64,000 nucleotides of DNA from Candidatus Aminicenantota bacterium (GTDB lineage Bacteria; Acidobacteriota; Aminicenantia; Aminicenantales; Aminicenantaceae): the NCBI GenBank assembly GCA_030612445.1, contig JAUWNW010000001.1, positions 8,001 through 72,000 on the forward strand. Reading direction: 5' to 3'. Below are positions 63,782-64,000 of the stretch, one piece after another (the stretch's first letter is position 1; every line of letters starts with the position of its first letter). Position numbers and translations under genes: made by a program. The notes below the pieces were generated by a model. That model was not told the DNA's origin, searched no databases, and saw only the letters and a list, made by a program, of their open reading frames with translations.

Positions 63782-64000
63782 CTCCAAAAAGTTGGAAGAT
63801 CTATTACTAGACCTCAATAAAGAGCAGAAAAAAGCAGTTACATATGGGAAAGGCCCCTTACTGATCATTGCAGGGGCTGGCACGGGGAAAACCAAAGTCA
63901 TTACCCATCGCATAGCCTATCTTATATCTGCAAAATATGCAAAGCCGGAAGAGATTCTGGCGGTTACATTTACAGAAAAGGCGGCGAATGAGATGGAACA
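63756..64000 (+). CDS. UvrD/PcrA-type helicase, N-terminal part, truncated by window edge
   Basis: The frame reads [20 protein letters not shown] then [18 protein letters not shown] and [14 protein letters not shown]: the Q-motif, Walker A and motif Ia of superfamily 1A helicases. The start may be the ATG at 63756, overlapping ftsB by 26 nt, or the TTG at 63792. The rest lies outside the window, so UvrD, PcrA and Rep cannot be told apart. Confidence 0.88.
   Translation, partial: MRLSLLKNSSKKLEDLLLDLNKEQKKAVTYGKGPLLIIAGAGTGKTKVITHRIAYLISAKYAKPEEILAVTFTEKAANEME

Overview
The window reads as chromosomal DNA of a Gram-negative (diderm) bacterium. It carries outer-membrane machinery (Omp85/TamB, FadL-type porin, MsbA, PilQ secretin) and ordinary housekeeping genes. 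An Acidobacteria-type VWFA-related protein, glutaminyl-tRNA synthetase, a PD40/DUF6057 pair otherwise remembered from Bacteroidetes, and a tight intact shikimate operon suggest a lineage near Acidobacteriota/Aminicenantota. That placement is inference from gene content; no rRNA is present.

Layout. 1-1700: tail of a GH127 glycosidase, a repeat, and serC. 1.9-7.2 kb: a giant membrane protein that joins an FtsX/MacB-type permease to a DUF6057-like protein, overlapped by a TolB/PD40 protein with a CxxCH motif. 7.2-14.8 kb, minus strand: aroB-aroD-aroE/K-aroA-aroC, then a separately promoted DRE-TIM aldolase and a Hyg5/FkbO-type chorismatase, so a chorismate-producing operon runs straight into a chorismate-consuming one. 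15-19.2 kb: VWA protein, AMIN/coiled-coil/barrel protein, glnS. 19.2-19.7 kb: a structured intergenic island with a decayed VOC-like gene. 19.7-28 kb: hslVU, an FN3 lipoprotein, FAH hydrolase, transaldolase and a three-gene biotin-dependent acyl-CoA carboxylase. 28-35 kb: tamB, a seven-POTRA Omp85 and a SurA-N-like protein. 35.4-45.6 kb: fabD, HAD phosphatase, CDP-alcohol phosphatidyltransferase, mutS, clpB, FadL-type porin, galU. 45.6-53.7 kb: a small GIY-YIG-like gene, tRNA-Phe, then msbA-yicC-gmk-coaBC-udg-priA. 53.7-60.8 kb, minus: coaD-pilMNOPQ followed by two lipoproteins. 61.3 kb to the end: secreted PIMT, phosphohexomutase, ftsB and the start of a UvrD-like helicase.

A family of dispersed intergenic elements runs through the window (copies or remnants near 0.4, 14.9, 23.7, 34.9, 35.1, 36.3, 45.6, 49.0 and 61.0 kb, plus isolated end motifs). 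Full copies are about 195-253 bp, with inverted ends, a conserved structured core, and an inner stem whose two arms change together while the loop between them is unrelated in most copies. The end motif repeatedly supplies or touches stop codons, and one copy has replaced the 3' end of a gene. No transposase is present, so the element looks non-autonomous. It is the best candidate here for something undescribed.

Other points worth attention: a PriA that has lost nearly all helicase motifs, a chorismate synthase with the RPGHAD histidine replaced by glutamine, the permease/DUF6057 fusion, and several promoters so close to the start codon that nearly leaderless transcripts are likely.
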